Positions 8,918 to 20,787 are shown, counted from the first letter of the stretch. The stretch is DNA of 38,122 nucleotides from Myxococcota bacterium (GCA_029975745.1 JARKOL010000109.1:1-38122), one strand, 5' to 3'. Numbers and translations: made by a program. The notes: a model not told the origin generated them from the letters alone.

Positions 8918-10054
8918 ATGCGTCGGATTCGGGTCCTGGCATTCCTGTGGATCGCGCTGGGGGGGACGCTCGCCTTGCCCGCCATCGGGCATGCCGATGG
9001 GCAGGCCGACTACTCGCGCACGCCGGTGCTGATGATCCACGGCTACTTCGTCGTGGACCAGGCCGGGACGTTCACCTGGAGCACCTTCAAGAAGAAGATG
9101 GTCGCGGACGGGTGGCCCGAGGAGTACATCTGGACCCCGTCGTTCGACAACGTGCGGGGGTGCAACGAGGACCACGTCGAGGAGATCGAGGCCTGGGTCG
9201 AGGCGCTCCGGAAGAAGGAGAAGGTCGACAAGATCGACATTGTCTGCCACAGCTTCGGCTGCCTGAACACCGTGACCTGGCTGAAGCAGCGGTGCGGGAT
9301 GCATCGCGTGCGACAGTTCGTCGGCCTGGCGGGCGCGGTTCACGGGACGCGCGTCGCGTGCGCCGAGCCGTTTTCGTGCGCCGCGAGCCAGATGTGCATC
9401 CCCTTGTTCGGCGAGGATTCCTGGAAGGAGAGCGCCTTTCTGGTGGACATCCACGGCTGCGACGAGACCCCCGGCGACGTGATGTACACGTCGGTCTGGA
9501 GCGAGTACGACGAGATCATCCGGCCGCCCTCGGGCTCGATCCTGGCGGGGGCCCGGAACATCGAGGTCGATACCAAGTGGGTCGAGCACGCGGGCATCTT
9601 CATGTGCGACGAATGCTACCTGCACGTGAAGGAGGCGCTGCTGGGGGCGGGGGGCCTGAACGAGGACGGACCCGGCTGGGAGTGCGTGCCCGAGGCGTGC
9701 CGCCCCCTGGAACCCGAGCCCGTTCCCGAGGACCCCGACGTGCCCGAGCCCGTGGTGGAGACGCCGCCCGAGCCGATGCCCGACGCCGCGGTCACGCCGC
9801 CGGACGCCGGGTCACCGGATCTTGCGGAGGCGGACGCGCCCGTCCCGGATGTGCCGGCCCCGCAGGATCGCGGCATGGAGACCGAGTCCGCGGACGAATC
9901 CGGCGGCATCGACACGACGCCGGCCGACGATCCGGGGACGGTGGTTCCCCCTCGAAAGGGCGGGGGCTGCAGCGCGGGGGGCCCGTCGGTCGGATGGGCT
10001 GCCTTGATGGTCGGGATCGCGCTTCTGGTCGGCGCGCGACGCCGACGCGCATGA
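8918..10054 (+). CDS. Secreted alpha/beta-hydrolase (lipase-like) with MYXO-CTERM-type sorting tail
   Basis: A 378-residue exported hydrolase. A Sec signal peptide (1-26) ends at GHADG. The core opens with an oxyanion-hole HGYF at 41-44 after a VLMI strand, and the nucleophile is S112 in CHSFG; the first Gly of the usual GxSxG is Cys. The core resembles triacylglycerol lipases and PGAP1-like esterases. From about residue 265 there is a long Pro/Glu/Asp linker, then GGGCSAGG, a hydrophobic span and a GARRRRA end. That is the layout of MYXO-CTERM tails, which in Myxococcota are cleaved by a rhombosortase-like enzyme and processed at the invariant Cys for surface display. The ATG at 8918 has GAGG 7 bases upstream; a TTG at 8900 is less likely. 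Confidence 0.88.
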   Translation: MRRIRVLAFLWIALGGTLALPAIGHADGQADYSRTPVLMIHGYFVVDQAGTFTWSTFKKKMVADGWPEEYIWTPSFDNVRGCNEDHVEEIEAWVEALRKKEKVDKIDIVCHSFGCLNTVTWLKQRCGMHRVRQFVGLAGAVHGTRVACAEPFSCAASQMCIPLFGEDSWKESAFLVDIHGCDETPGDVMYTSVWSEYDEIIRPPSGSILAGARNIEVDTKWVEHAGIFMCDECYLHVKEALLGAGGLNEDGPGWECVPEACRPLEPEPVPEDPDVPEPVVETPPEPMPDAAVTPPDAGSPDLAEADAPVPDVPAPQDRGMETESADESGGIDTTPADDPGTVVPPRKGGGCSAGGPSVGWAALMVGIALLVGARRRRA

Positions 10055-10096
10055 CGAGGCGAGCGCCGCGGGGCGCGTGTCGTGGCGGCGACTTGA

Positions 10097-10122
10097 GGGC
10101 AATGCCTCGGAACGAGGTTCCC
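10097..10122. terminator. Small stem-loop between convergent genes
   Basis: CCTCG-GAA-CGAGG (10105-10117) with a flanking GGG/CCC pair sits between the stops of the lipase gene and kce. There is no clear T-run on either side, so a bidirectional terminator is only a possibility. Confidence 0.3.
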
Positions 10123-10126
10123 TGAC

Positions 10127-10951
10127 CTAGGCGGCGCGCAGGTTCAGGATCCGGCGAGCCTGGGCGGGCGTCGCCAGGGGACGACCGGCCTCGCGGGCCA
10201 TGGCCGCCACCGCGCGAACCAGTTCCCAGGACCCCTGGGCCAGGACGCCCTTGGACACGTAGAGGTTGTCCTCCAGGCCGACCCGGACGTGCCCACCCCG
10301 GGCGATCGCCGCCTGGGCCAGCGGCAGTTCGAAACGCCCCACCCCCGCAACCATCCAGGTCGCATCCGCCGGAATGGTGGAACGCAGGAAGTCCAGCCGG
10401 TCCTCGGTGCCGGTCATCGCGCCCGGCACGCCCAGCACGAAGTCGAAGTGCAGCGGCTCCGGGATCACGCCCTTGCGGGCCAGCAGCAACGCGTTGTCGA
10501 TGAAGCCCGCATCGAACACCTCGATCTCCATCCGGGTGCCCGCCGCCCTCGCCTTTTCGGCAATCGCGCGAATCATCGGGAAGGTGTTCTCGAAGACCTC
10601 GTCCCCGAAATTGCACGTTCCCGTCGTCAGCGTGCAGAACTCGGGGGCCAGATCCAGGGGGCCGGTGCGCTGTTCGACCGTCATGCCGACCGCGCCGCCG
10701 GTCGAGACCTGGACGATCACCTCGGGCGCCCGCCGGCGAATCTCGGCCATCGCCGCGGCGAAGGTCTCGCGGTCCTGGGTCGGCGTGCCGTCGGGCCGGC
10801 GGACGTGCAGATGGATCACCCGGGCACCCTCGGCGAAGCAGCGTTCCGCCTCGGCGGCCAGCTCCTGGGCCGTGTAGGGAACGGCCGGGTTGTCGGCCTT
10901 CGTCACCTCGGCGCCGCAGATTGCGGCCGTGATTACCAGGGGTTCGTGCAT
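10127..10951 (-). CDS. kce: Beta-keto acid cleavage enzyme, probable 3-keto-5-aminohexanoate cleavage enzyme
   Basis: A 274-residue TIM-barrel enzyme of the BKACE (DUF849) family. These zinc enzymes cleave a beta-keto acid with acetyl-CoA to give acetoacetate and a CoA ester. The zinc-binding HLH motif is at 47-49 (VIHLHVRRPDG) and the conserved VGLEDN block carries E227. The gene directly upstream, 16 bases away, encodes the hotdog enzyme Kal. Kce followed by Kal are consecutive steps of lysine fermentation: 3-keto-5-aminohexanoate to L-3-aminobutyryl-CoA, then to crotonyl-CoA. This pairing makes Kce the best call within a family of many substrates. AAGGAGG lies 7 bases before the ATG. The other lysine genes (kamA, kamDE, kdd) are not in the window. 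Confidence 0.9.
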   Translation of the reverse strand: MHEPLVITAAICGAEVTKADNPAVPYTAQELAAEAERCFAEGARVIHLHVRRPDGTPTQDRETFAAAMAEIRRRAPEVIVQVSTGGAVGMTVEQRTGPLDLAPEFCTLTTGTCNFGDEVFENTFPMIRAIAEKARAAGTRMEIEVFDAGFIDNALLLARKGVIPEPLHFDFVLGVPGAMTGTEDRLDFLRSTIPADATWMVAGVGRFELPLAQAAIARGGHVRVGLEDNLYVSKGVLAQGSWELVRAVAAMAREAGRPLATPAQARRILNLRAA

Positions 10952-10967
10952 CGGATGCCTCCTTCGC

Positions 10968-11363
10968 TCAGACGGACCGACGCTGCAACGCGAGGGGCGT
11001 CACGCAGGTCCCGGACGCCCGGCAGACGACGAGCGGCGGGTCCAGGACGTCCGCCCGGGACGGGTCCGCCGGATCGCGCGACGCCGCAATCACCTTGGTC
11101 GCCGTGAACGACATCTTGCGCGACGTACGGCCCACCTCGACGATCCGCCCGCGTGCCTCGATGTAGTCCCCCGCGAACACCGGCGCCAGGAACTCGACCG
11201 AGTCGTAGGCCCGGAACAGCCCCTCGTCGCCGTCCAGTCGGATCAGCAGTTCGGTGGCCACGTCGCCGAACAGCCCCAGCATGCGGGCGCCATCGACCAG
11301 ATCCCCGCCGTAGTGAGCCTCGTGCGCGCTGATGCGCAGCCGGATCACGACCTCGCCGTCCAT
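10968..11363 (-). CDS. kal: 3-aminobutyryl-CoA ammonia-lyase
   Basis: A 131-residue single-hotdog-fold protein. The run [14 protein letters not shown] (14-27) followed by [12 protein letters not shown] and a [19 protein letters not shown] block is characteristic of L-3-aminobutyryl-CoA and beta-alanyl-CoA ammonia-lyases. These eliminate ammonia to give crotonyl-CoA or acryloyl-CoA. With kce directly downstream the lysine pathway is the likely context. The start at 11363 lies 28 bases after the stop of the glycosyltransferase-methyltransferase gene, so all may share a transcript. About 30 C-terminal residues ([20 protein letters not shown]) extend past the core hotdog fold, as in other members. 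Confidence 0.9.
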   Translation of the reverse strand: MDGEVVIRLRISAHEAHYGGDLVDGARMLGLFGDVATELLIRLDGDEGLFRAYDSVEFLAPVFAGDYIEARGRIVEVGRTSRKMSFTATKVIAASRDPADPSRADVLDPPLVVCRASGTCVTPLALQRRSV

Positions 11364-11391
11364 CGTCGCCTCCCGCAGCCGCGAACGCCCG

Positions 11392-12855
11392 TCAGGGGCG
11401 GGGCCGCGCCACCAGCACCAGGGAAAGCCCGAACGGCAGGGTCACCGACCGTTCGATCGGAAGCGCCAGGGGGGCCAGGCGCTCGTACAGCCCCAACTGG
11501 CCCACGGGCAGGCGTTCCCGCTTCAGGATGCGGCCGTTGACGAACCAGCCCAGCATGCCCAGCACGTTGAACCACAGGGTCGTCTCGATCTGGAAGCCGG
11601 CCTGCTGGACCCGCGCGCGCAGTTCGTCGGGCTCGTAGCGCCGGAAGTGGCCCAGGCCCCGGTCCAGCGGCGAGTACAGCATCCGTCCCGCCGGCACCAG
11701 CAGCACCAGGCGTCCCCCGGTGCCCTCGAGCGCCCGTCGCATGTTCTGGAGCGCCGCCAGATCGTCCTCGATGTGCTCGAGCACGTTCAGGCACACGACC
11801 GTGTCGAACCCGCCGTCGCGCAGTTCGTCGGGCAGGTCCTGGGCCACGTCCCAGGTCCGCGAGGCAAAGCCGTCGTAGGCCGAGAACTGGGACGCCAGCC
11901 GGGCCATCGCCTGGGGGTGGATGTCGGTCGCGGTGACCTCGGCCCGTTGCAGCAGGAACCGCGTGATGTTGCCGGTGCCCGAGCCGACCTCGAGGATCCG
12001 TCCGCCACAGAAGGGCGCGATGGTTTCGTACAGGTGGCGATTGAAGCGCTCCAGCGCGTTCATCTTCGTCAGCGTTTCCTGGACGATCTCGCCCTGGACG
12101 AAGTCGCTGTCCAGCATGGAGTACTTGAAGATGCACCACAACGCCTCGAAGCCGTCCTTGACGCCGATCTTCTTGCCCTCGGCATAGGAACGGCCGCTGT
12201 AGCTGATCGGCACCTCGTAGATCCGGTAGCGCAGCTTCGCGATCTTCGCGGTGATTTCGGGTTCGATACCGAAGCGCTCGCTCTTCAGCTTCAGCCCCTG
12301 GATCACGTCCGCGCGGAAGGCCTTGTAGCAGGTCTCCATGTCGGTCAGGTTCAGGTCGGTGAAGGCGTTCGAGAGCAGCGTCAGGAACTGGTTGCCCATC
12401 GAGTGCCAGAACATGTGGACCCGGCGCGTCTCGCCGGCGAACCGCGACCCGTAGACCACGTCGGCGCGCCCATCCAGCAGGGGCGCCAGCAGCTTCGGGT
12501 AGTCGTTGGGGTCGTACTCCAGATCGGCGTCCTGGATGATCACGAAGTCGCCGGTCGCCGCGGCGAACCCCGTGCGCAGCGCCGCCCCCTTGCCGCGGTT
12601 GACCTCGTGGAACAGGCAGCGCAGCGACGCCTCCTTCAGGCGCGTCGCGGGAACGCCCTGGGCGGCCATCATCGTCTTCCAGTCCGACGCCAGGGTCGCG
12701 ACCAGATCCCGCGTGCCGTCCTTCGAGCAGTCGTCCACCAGCACCAGTTCCTTCCGCAGCCCGGACCCCAGGCCGACGGAAAGCACCCGCGCCAGCAGCG
12801 ACAGCAGCGTCCGGCGCTCGTTGTAGATCGGAATGACGATCGACAGCGTCTTCAT
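11392..12855 (-). CDS. Fused family-2 glycosyltransferase and SAM-dependent methyltransferase
   Basis: A 487-residue two-domain enzyme. Residues 1-240 are a GT-A family-2 transferase of the dolichol-phosphate-mannose synthase type: SIVIPIYNE (5-13), [12 protein letters not shown] (37-48) and the metal-binding DAD at 109-111, with NRGKGAAL (86-93). There are no C-terminal membrane segments. Residues 270-487 are a class I methyltransferase: EVGSGTGN (289-296) is motif [11 protein letters not shown] follows at the end of beta-2, and [11 protein letters not shown] is the motif IV region. Such a protein probably builds and methylates a polyprenyl-linked sugar or sugar-linked lipid; the substrate cannot be read. 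Its ATG overlaps the TGA of the PHP-like gene upstream, so the two are coupled. Confidence 0.88.
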   Translation of the reverse strand: MKTLSIVIPIYNERRTLLSLLARVLSVGLGSGLRKELVLVDDCSKDGTRDLVATLASDWKTMMAAQGVPATRLKEASLRCLFHEVNRGKGAALRTGFAAATGDFVIIQDADLEYDPNDYPKLLAPLLDGRADVVYGSRFAGETRRVHMFWHSMGNQFLTLLSNAFTDLNLTDMETCYKAFRADVIQGLKLKSERFGIEPEITAKIAKLRYRIYEVPISYSGRSYAEGKKIGVKDGFEALWCIFKYSMLDSDFVQGEIVQETLTKMNALERFNRHLYETIAPFCGGRILEVGSGTGNITRFLLQRAEVTATDIHPQAMARLASQFSAYDGFASRTWDVAQDLPDELRDGGFDTVVCLNVLEHIEDDLAALQNMRRALEGTGGRLVLLVPAGRMLYSPLDRGLGHFRRYEPDELRARVQQAGFQIETTLWFNVLGMLGWFVNGRILKRERLPVGQLGLYERLAPLALPIERSVTLPFGLSLVLVARPRP

Positions 12856-13613
12856 CGGCGATTCCCACCCTGTCTGTGCCCGTGACCATGCGCCGGGCGA
12901 CCCCGCCCTCGATCCCGACCGCCATCACGACGCGGCGGGCGCCCGTCCGGGTCGCGTCCGCCCCGTCCCTCCTCGCGACCATTGTCCTCGTCGGGCGAGG
13001 CCAGGAACTCGACCGCCCACGTGTCGCCGCGCAACAGCGCATCGACCAGCGCCGCCTGGTCCGGCAGCGCGTCCAGGAACACGGTCGCCGCACGGCCGAT
13101 CCGGTCCGGGCCCTCTGGGCCGGTGCCGCCGAACGCCGCCGTCTTGGCGCGAATCGTCGCATCGATCGCCATGTTGTTGCGGAATCGCTCCAGTCGGGCG
13201 TTGGCGACCTGGATGCCCCCCAGCTCGGTCACGCCGAAGATGGCGTCGCCGAACGAGGTGCCGCGGCTGCGGTCGTAGGGATGGGTGGCGAGCACGGTGC
13301 CGCCGAGAGCCCGGGCCAGCGCAACCACGTCGTCCGCGCTGCGGGGCGCGGGCTCCCGCCAGTCCTCCCGGTCCAGCACGTCGGGGTCCCGGGGCAGCCA
13401 CACCAGCACGCCGCGGTCCACCTGGAACTGCACCCCGAAGAACAGCCCCAGTCGCGCCGCGAACCGGCTGGCGCGCGCCGCCTGCACCGGAGGAGGCGCC
13501 GCGGTGCCCAGCAGACAGAGCCCGTCCAGCCCCGCCTCGACGCACGCCTCCAGCACCGGATCCAGCGCCTCGGGTCCCCCGGGAGGCGCCACCACGTACA
13601 GATCGATTACCAT
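12852..13613 (-). CDS. Degenerate PHP-like protein with Arg/Gly-rich tail
   Basis: A 253-residue protein. The opening strand IDLYVV followed by ...[16 protein letters not shown] looks like the first unit of a PHP phosphoesterase domain, where IDLHVH and AGLDGI are usual, but the two metal-binding histidines are replaced (LYVVA). A later THPYDR (110-115) keeps the conserved HP. Catalysis by the usual metal site is therefore doubtful, and the fold call is an inference. From about residue 208 the protein becomes a hydrophilic Arg/Gly/Asp/His-rich tail ending NRR. The ATG at 13613 has AAGGAG 8 bases upstream. Its stop overlaps the next start by 4 bases (ATGA), indicating co-translation with the glycosyltransferase-methyltransferase. 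Confidence 0.7.
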   Translation of the reverse strand: MVIDLYVVAPPGGPEALDPVLEACVEAGLDGLCLLGTAAPPPVQAARASRFAARLGLFFGVQFQVDRGVLVWLPRDPDVLDREDWREPAPRSADDVVALARALGGTVLATHPYDRSRGTSFGDAIFGVTELGGIQVANARLERFRNNMAIDATIRAKTAAFGGTGPEGPDRIGRAATVFLDALPDQAALVDALLRGDTWAVEFLASPDEDNGREEGRGGRDPDGRPPRRDGGRDRGRGRPAHGHGHRQGGNRR

Positions 13614-13734
13614 CCGCCCGCTCCTTGTCCCAGATTTCCAGGCCGCCAGGGCTCTCGGACCTTGCCCCCGCGCAATCGTAGCCCGGCCGTCGCCGGATTG
13701 CGACCCGGGGACGTTCCCGCCCCGGGAAGGCACG

Positions 13735-16158
<2,424 letters not shown>

Positions 16159-16254
16159 GGGAACCCTCTCCTGACGAACCGCCCCCTGTCGGGCGTGGGG
16201 ATTCTAACCGGGAACGGCCCCAAGGGGACACTCCCGGAGGGCGACGCGTCGTTG

Positions 16255-16283
16255 TTGCCTCGCAACCATCCGAAAGGCATACT
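16255..16283 (+). promoter_or_regulatory. Possible sigma-70 type promoter for the lipase-like lipoprotein
   Basis: TTGCCT (16255-16260), a 17-base spacer and CATACT (16278-16283) lie 30 bases before the chosen start codon, in the divergent gap with leuS. Four of six bases match the -35 consensus and four of six the -10 consensus. Confidence 0.35.
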
Positions 16284-16313
16284 GTTCCCATCCGAATGTC
16301 CGGGGAGGACGCC

Positions 16314-18275
16314 ATGGCGGATCGGCGACATGCCCAGGGAAGGTGCCCGGAGTTCGCCGAACGCGGGGAGCGAACGGCTCGCGGTGTCGCGACCACGGCA
16401 CCGGCGCTTCTGGCGCTGCTGATCGCGGGCCTCCTCCCGGGCTGCGGCGGGGGCAACCCGGGCGTCAACGGCTGGGACGCGACGGGGCGGGATGTTCCGG
16501 TCGAGGATGCCGCCGGGGATCCGTGGGTAGGGCCGGACACCGACGAGCCGCGGGATCTGGCGGCGGACGGCACCCCGGACGTGGCGCCCCGGGATCCGGG
16601 CACGACCGCCGACCCCGGCGCCCCCACCGACGTCGCTCCCACGGACCCGGGCAACGACGCGGCCTCGACCGACGCGACCCCCCTTTGCCCCAACGACCCG
16701 ACCTACGACTACACCTGCACCCCGGGCGTCGAGCTGACCTGCCTGAAGGGCATCTGCATCCTGGGCATGTGCATCGGGCCCGTGCGCGACCCGGGGCGCT
16801 GGAACGGCTGCGGTGACGGCGTGTGCGATCCGTGCGAGGGGCGCTGCCCCGCCGATTGCGGCCCCGCGCCGGTGTTCACGGGAACCAAGGAATACGTCAA
16901 CGACACGACGATCACCGTCTGGGTCCACGGCTTCTCGAACAAGTCGTCCAGCGAGATGAAGAAGATCGTCTATGGACGCGACCGCGGCTGCGGCGGCCTG
17001 CTGACCGAGATGCGCGCGTATGGATTCGACCGGCCGTGCAGCACCGACCCGGGCGGCGCCACGGCCCCCAACCAGATGTCCCGGGTCGAGTACTACGGGG
17101 GCACGCCCGCCGACTGGCTGACGGCGGACCAGATCGCCGAGATCGAGCAGTTCCCCTACAGCGGGCCGACCGCCCTGCACCGCTACGGCCTGATCGTGGC
17201 GAAGTTCATCCGCCACAAGCTGGCGACCACCGGCGCGACCCACGTGAACCTGGCGTGCCACTCGATGGGCTGCTTCGTGCTGCGCTACGTGATCGAGAAC
17301 GACCTGGAGGGCCTGGCATCCGAGCGACGGTTCGTCCGGTGGTTCACCAGCGCGGGCGTGATCGCCGGGGCCCAACTGGCGCGGCTGTACGACAATCCGA
17401 CGGTTCGCCAGGCCGGGCCGCTGATCGGTCTGGAGCTGTCGGACTTCGTGATCATGCACCCGGACTTCGTCCAGGACTTCGCCGCGGCCTGGGACCATCG
17501 ACTGCACGAGGGGAATTCGCCCTACCTGGGCGGCACGATCATCCACCACCTGTGCGGCACCGACCCGAAGATCCGCGAGGCCCTGAACATCGCGCTGCTG
17601 GACCTGAACAACCCGAGCGACGAACCCAACGACGGCATCATGTACACCGAGGGCGAGTTCTTCCACAGCCAGTCGCGCCTGGGAACGCTGATCAATCCGC
17701 AGGGGCGCTACGTGCGCGCGACCCGGTCGTACGTCCGCGAATACCACATGGAGGTGCCGAATACGCCGCAGGGACCGCTGCTGGCGGCGGCCACCATGAT
17801 GGGCAGCCGCAAGGTCTTCCTGCGGATCCGCTCGATCGAGTTGCTGAAGGATCGCGAGAGCCGCAACCTGTTCGACGGCGAGAACGGCAAGCCCCCCGCC
17901 GAGGTCACGATGCGCGTCGGCGTGCGCTATGACCCCTACGTCCAGCAGACCTTCGGGCGATCGGTGCTGGTTCACGAGGACCGCCCCGAGCATCGCGGAG
18001 CCCCGCTGATCGAGATGAGTCAGAACTACACGATGGACCCGGACTTCATGGTCTTCGAGGGCCCGGTGTTCGACGAAATGACCTCGATCCGGGTCGAGGT
18101 CGAGTTGCTGGAGGCCGACTGGTATCCGCGATTCGGGGTCCGGGAATATCAGTTCAACATCCACGAGCGACTGATCCAGTGGTCCGGGGACGTGCCCCTC
18201 CAGGACGGCAACATCGACTTCCAGAACGAGTATGCGAAGGTCCGGATGAACGTCCAGGTGCTGCCGATGTACTGA
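16314..18275 (+). CDS. Lipase-like alpha/beta-hydrolase lipoprotein
   Basis: A 653-residue exported lipoprotein. After a long, positively charged N-region comes a hydrophobic stretch and the lipobox LLPGC (Cys44). An Asp/Pro/Gly linker (about 50-120) and a cysteine-rich knot ending CEGRCPADCG (174-183) follow. The hydrolase core has an oxyanion HGF at 205-207 and nucleophile S317 in CHSMG, again with Cys in place of the first Gly, as in the lipase at 8918-10054. A C-terminal beta-rich domain (about 480-653) may be a C2- or PLAT-like lipid-binding module; this is inference from strand-like patterns. The ATG at 16314 has GGGGAGG 6 bases upstream; the earlier ATG at 16296 has no ribosome-binding site. 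Confidence 0.82.
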   Translation: MADRRHAQGRCPEFAERGERTARGVATTAPALLALLIAGLLPGCGGGNPGVNGWDATGRDVPVEDAAGDPWVGPDTDEPRDLAADGTPDVAPRDPGTTADPGAPTDVAPTDPGNDAASTDATPLCPNDPTYDYTCTPGVELTCLKGICILGMCIGPVRDPGRWNGCGDGVCDPCEGRCPADCGPAPVFTGTKEYVNDTTITVWVHGFSNKSSSEMKKIVYGRDRGCGGLLTEMRAYGFDRPCSTDPGGATAPNQMSRVEYYGGTPADWLTADQIAEIEQFPYSGPTALHRYGLIVAKFIRHKLATTGATHVNLACHSMGCFVLRYVIENDLEGLASERRFVRWFTSAGVIAGAQLARLYDNPTVRQAGPLIGLELSDFVIMHPDFVQDFAAAWDHRLHEGNSPYLGGTIIHHLCGTDPKIREALNIALLDLNNPSDEPNDGIMYTEGEFFHSQSRLGTLINPQGRYVRATRSYVREYHMEVPNTPQGPLLAAATMMGSRKVFLRIRSIELLKDRESRNLFDGENGKPPAEVTMRVGVRYDPYVQQTFGRSVLVHEDRPEHRGAPLIEMSQNYTMDPDFMVFEGPVFDEMTSIRVEVELLEADWYPRFGVREYQFNIHERLIQWSGDVPLQDGNIDFQNEYAKVRMNVQVLPMY

Positions 18276-18372
18276 ACCTGTTCACCCCCACCCAGGCGCC
18301 CCAGATCCCGATGACGCATCCCGGGCCGGTCCGTGGCAGAATCCGGCCTGGCGTTGGGGTGCCGGAGGCGAC

Positions 18373-20751
18373 ATGGACGGTGCGGAATTCGTGCGGCGGC
18401 TGGCGGCGGGGCTGGTGGCGGACGCGGTGCGGGGCGGGATTCGCCGGCTGGACCGCGGACGGCAGCCGGTGCTGGACGGCACGTTCCGGGTCCGGGGCCT
18501 GGACGGCCGGGTCGAGGTGATCCGGGATCGCTTCGGCGTGCCCCACGTCTACGCCGGCAGCCTGCGGGACGTCTTCTTCGCCCAGGGCTTCGTTCATGCC
18601 CAGGATCGATTCTGCCAGATGGAACTGGACCGGCGCTTCGGCCATGGGCAGGTCGCCGAGGTGTTCGGGCCGACCGCCCTGCCGCTGGATCGCGCGGCCC
18701 GCGTGCTGGGGTTCGGGCGGACCGCGGTGATGGATCTGGACCGGGCCGACGACACCCTGCGCGCCGCCCTGGATGCGTACAGCGAGGGGGTCAACGCGTG
18801 GGTCCGGTCCCCGGCGTTTCGCATGCCCGTCGAGATGGCGATCGTCGGCGCGCCGCGTCCGTCGCCCTGGACCCCCCTGGACAGCCTGGTGTTCGGCCGG
18901 ATGATGTACTGGCAGCTTTGTCGCGGCTGGGCCTCGGAGGTGGTGCGCGCCCGCCTGATCGAAGCCGTGGGACCCGATCGCGCCGCCGAGCTGGAGATCG
19001 CCCACGACCCCCGCAACCCCGCCACGCTGCCCCGGGGCATCGAGGTCGCCGGACTGGACCCGGCCGGGGTGATGCCCCCCGGGCCCCTGCGCGACCGGGG
19101 CATGGGGTCGAACGCCTGGGCGTTGTCGGGCGCGCGCACCGTGTCCGGGGCGCCGCTTCTGGCCAACGACATGCACCTGCCGCTGATGCTGCCGTCGTTC
19201 TGGTACGAAATCCACCTGGTCGGCGGCGGGCTCGAGGTGTCCGGCGTGTCGCTGCCCGGCCTGCCGATGGTCATGGCGGGCCACAACGCGCGCATCGCCT
19301 GGGGCATGACGCTGGCCCACACCGACGCCGAGGACACGTACGTCGAGCGGTTCGATCCACGCAACCCCCACCGGTACGAGTTCCAGGGTGCCTGGCGGGA
19401 CGCCGAGGTGCGCGTCGAGGAGATCCGCGTCCGCGGCCGACGGAAGCCCGAACGGGTCGAGGTCGTGACCACGGTCCACGGGCCGGTGGTGTCGGATGCG
19501 CTCCCCGGGGTGGGGCGACGGCTGACGCTGCGATCCACGGCCCTGGACCCGGCCCAGTCGGCGCTGGGCTGGCTGCGGCTGAACACGGCGACCGGCTGGG
19601 ACGATTTCGTCGAGGCGATGCGGGTCATGGAGACGCCGCCGCTGAACGTGGCCTACGCGGACGTGGAGGGCAACATCGGGTACTGGTGCGCCGGCAAGGT
19701 GCCGATCCGCGCGTCGGGGCGGGGACTGGTGCCCGCCTGCGGCTGGACCGGCGACGCCGAGTGGACCGGCTTCGTCCCCTTCGAGGAGATGCCGCACGCC
19801 CTGAATCCCGCCCAGGGGTTCGTCGTGTCCTGCAACCAGCCCGTGGTGGGACCCGACTTCCCGCACTGGATGGGCGGGGTGTTCATCAACGGCGCCCGCG
19901 CCCGACGGGTGGTGCAGGTCATCGAGGCCGGCGGCCGGATGTCGGTCGAGGACTGCCGGGCGCTTCAGGCGGACGTGACGTGCCTGCCCGCGGCGGATCT
20001 GGTCCGACGGTTGCGCCGGGTGCGTTCGGACAATCCCGACTTCCGGCTGGCCATGGACATCCTCCAGGGCTGGGACGGACAGTTGCACGCCCACAGCGTC
20101 GGTGCGTGCGTGTACGAAGTCGTCCGCTTCCGCCTGGCCCGGCGGCTGCTGGAGCCGGCGCTGGGCCCCGACCTCGCGGATCGGCTGATGGGACGCGGCT
20201 TCGACCCGACGGTCAGCCAGGCCAACGAGTTCTACGGTCACGATTCCGCGACGATCCTGCGGATGCTGGACCGGCCGAGGTCCTGGTGGGTGACCACGGC
20301 GGGCGGCCGGGACGCCTGGGTCGTCGGCGCCTGTCGCGACGCGATGGCGTACCTGCGGCAGCGCCTGGGACCGGCGCCCGAGCGATGGGAATGGGGGCGA
20401 CTCCATGGCGCGGTGTTCGCGCACCCGATGGGCGCCCAGCCGCCGCTGGACCGGGTGTTCAACCTGGGGCCGCTGCCGATCGGCGGCGACACCGACACCC
20501 CGAACCAGACCGCGATGTGCCCGGAGGACCCCTACGACGTCAAGGCGTGGGCGGCGACGTTTCGCCAGATCCTGGACACCGGCGACTGGTCGCGCAGCGT
20601 GATCATCCACGCGCCGGGCCAGTCGGGCCAGCCGGCCAGCCCGCACTACGACGATCTGCTGGACACCTGGATGCGGTGCGAACTGCACCCGATGCTGTGG
20701 ACGCGCGCCGACGTCGAAGCCCACGAGACCCATCGCCTGACACTGGAGTGA
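18373..20751 (+). CDS. Penicillin-acylase-family Ntn hydrolase
   Basis: A 792-residue member of the penicillin amidase / acyl-homoserine-lactone acylase family. The family opens with I-RD-x-GVPHVYA (50-61) and contains the autoprocessing site GMGSNAWALSG, where cleavage before Ser246 would expose the catalytic N-terminal serine. The partner blocks LANDMHLPLMLP and GHNARIAWGMT are intact, and the late SGQPASPHYDDL block near the C-terminus carries the usual signature. The substrate is an amide (penicillin, acyl-homoserine lactone or a peptide) that cannot be chosen from sequence. Unlike classical members there is no obvious signal peptide: residues 1-45 are amphipathic and charged. GGAGG precedes the ATG. 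Confidence 0.9.
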   Translation: MDGAEFVRRLAAGLVADAVRGGIRRLDRGRQPVLDGTFRVRGLDGRVEVIRDRFGVPHVYAGSLRDVFFAQGFVHAQDRFCQMELDRRFGHGQVAEVFGPTALPLDRAARVLGFGRTAVMDLDRADDTLRAALDAYSEGVNAWVRSPAFRMPVEMAIVGAPRPSPWTPLDSLVFGRMMYWQLCRGWASEVVRARLIEAVGPDRAAELEIAHDPRNPATLPRGIEVAGLDPAGVMPPGPLRDRGMGSNAWALSGARTVSGAPLLANDMHLPLMLPSFWYEIHLVGGGLEVSGVSLPGLPMVMAGHNARIAWGMTLAHTDAEDTYVERFDPRNPHRYEFQGAWRDAEVRVEEIRVRGRRKPERVEVVTTVHGPVVSDALPGVGRRLTLRSTALDPAQSALGWLRLNTATGWDDFVEAMRVMETPPLNVAYADVEGNIGYWCAGKVPIRASGRGLVPACGWTGDAEWTGFVPFEEMPHALNPAQGFVVSCNQPVVGPDFPHWMGGVFINGARARRVVQVIEAGGRMSVEDCRALQADVTCLPAADLVRRLRRVRSDNPDFRLAMDILQGWDGQLHAHSVGACVYEVVRFRLARRLLEPALGPDLADRLMGRGFDPTVSQANEFYGHDSATILRMLDRPRSWWVTTAGGRDAWVVGACRDAMAYLRQRLGPAPERWEWGRLHGAVFAHPMGAQPPLDRVFNLGPLPIGGDTDTPNQTAMCPEDPYDVKAWAATFRQILDTGDWSRSVIIHAPGQSGQPASPHYDDLLDTWMRCELHPMLWTRADVEAHETHRLTLE

Positions 20752-20787
20752 CGGACCGGGAAGCCGCGGATGCGTCCGGGCGTCCGC

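Noticed and set aside
7529-9625. 698-codon minus-strand open frame opposite the repeat protein and lipase
   Set aside because: Composition is low-complexity Val/Ala/Arg; it mirrors the GAC/GGC repeats of the sense genes.
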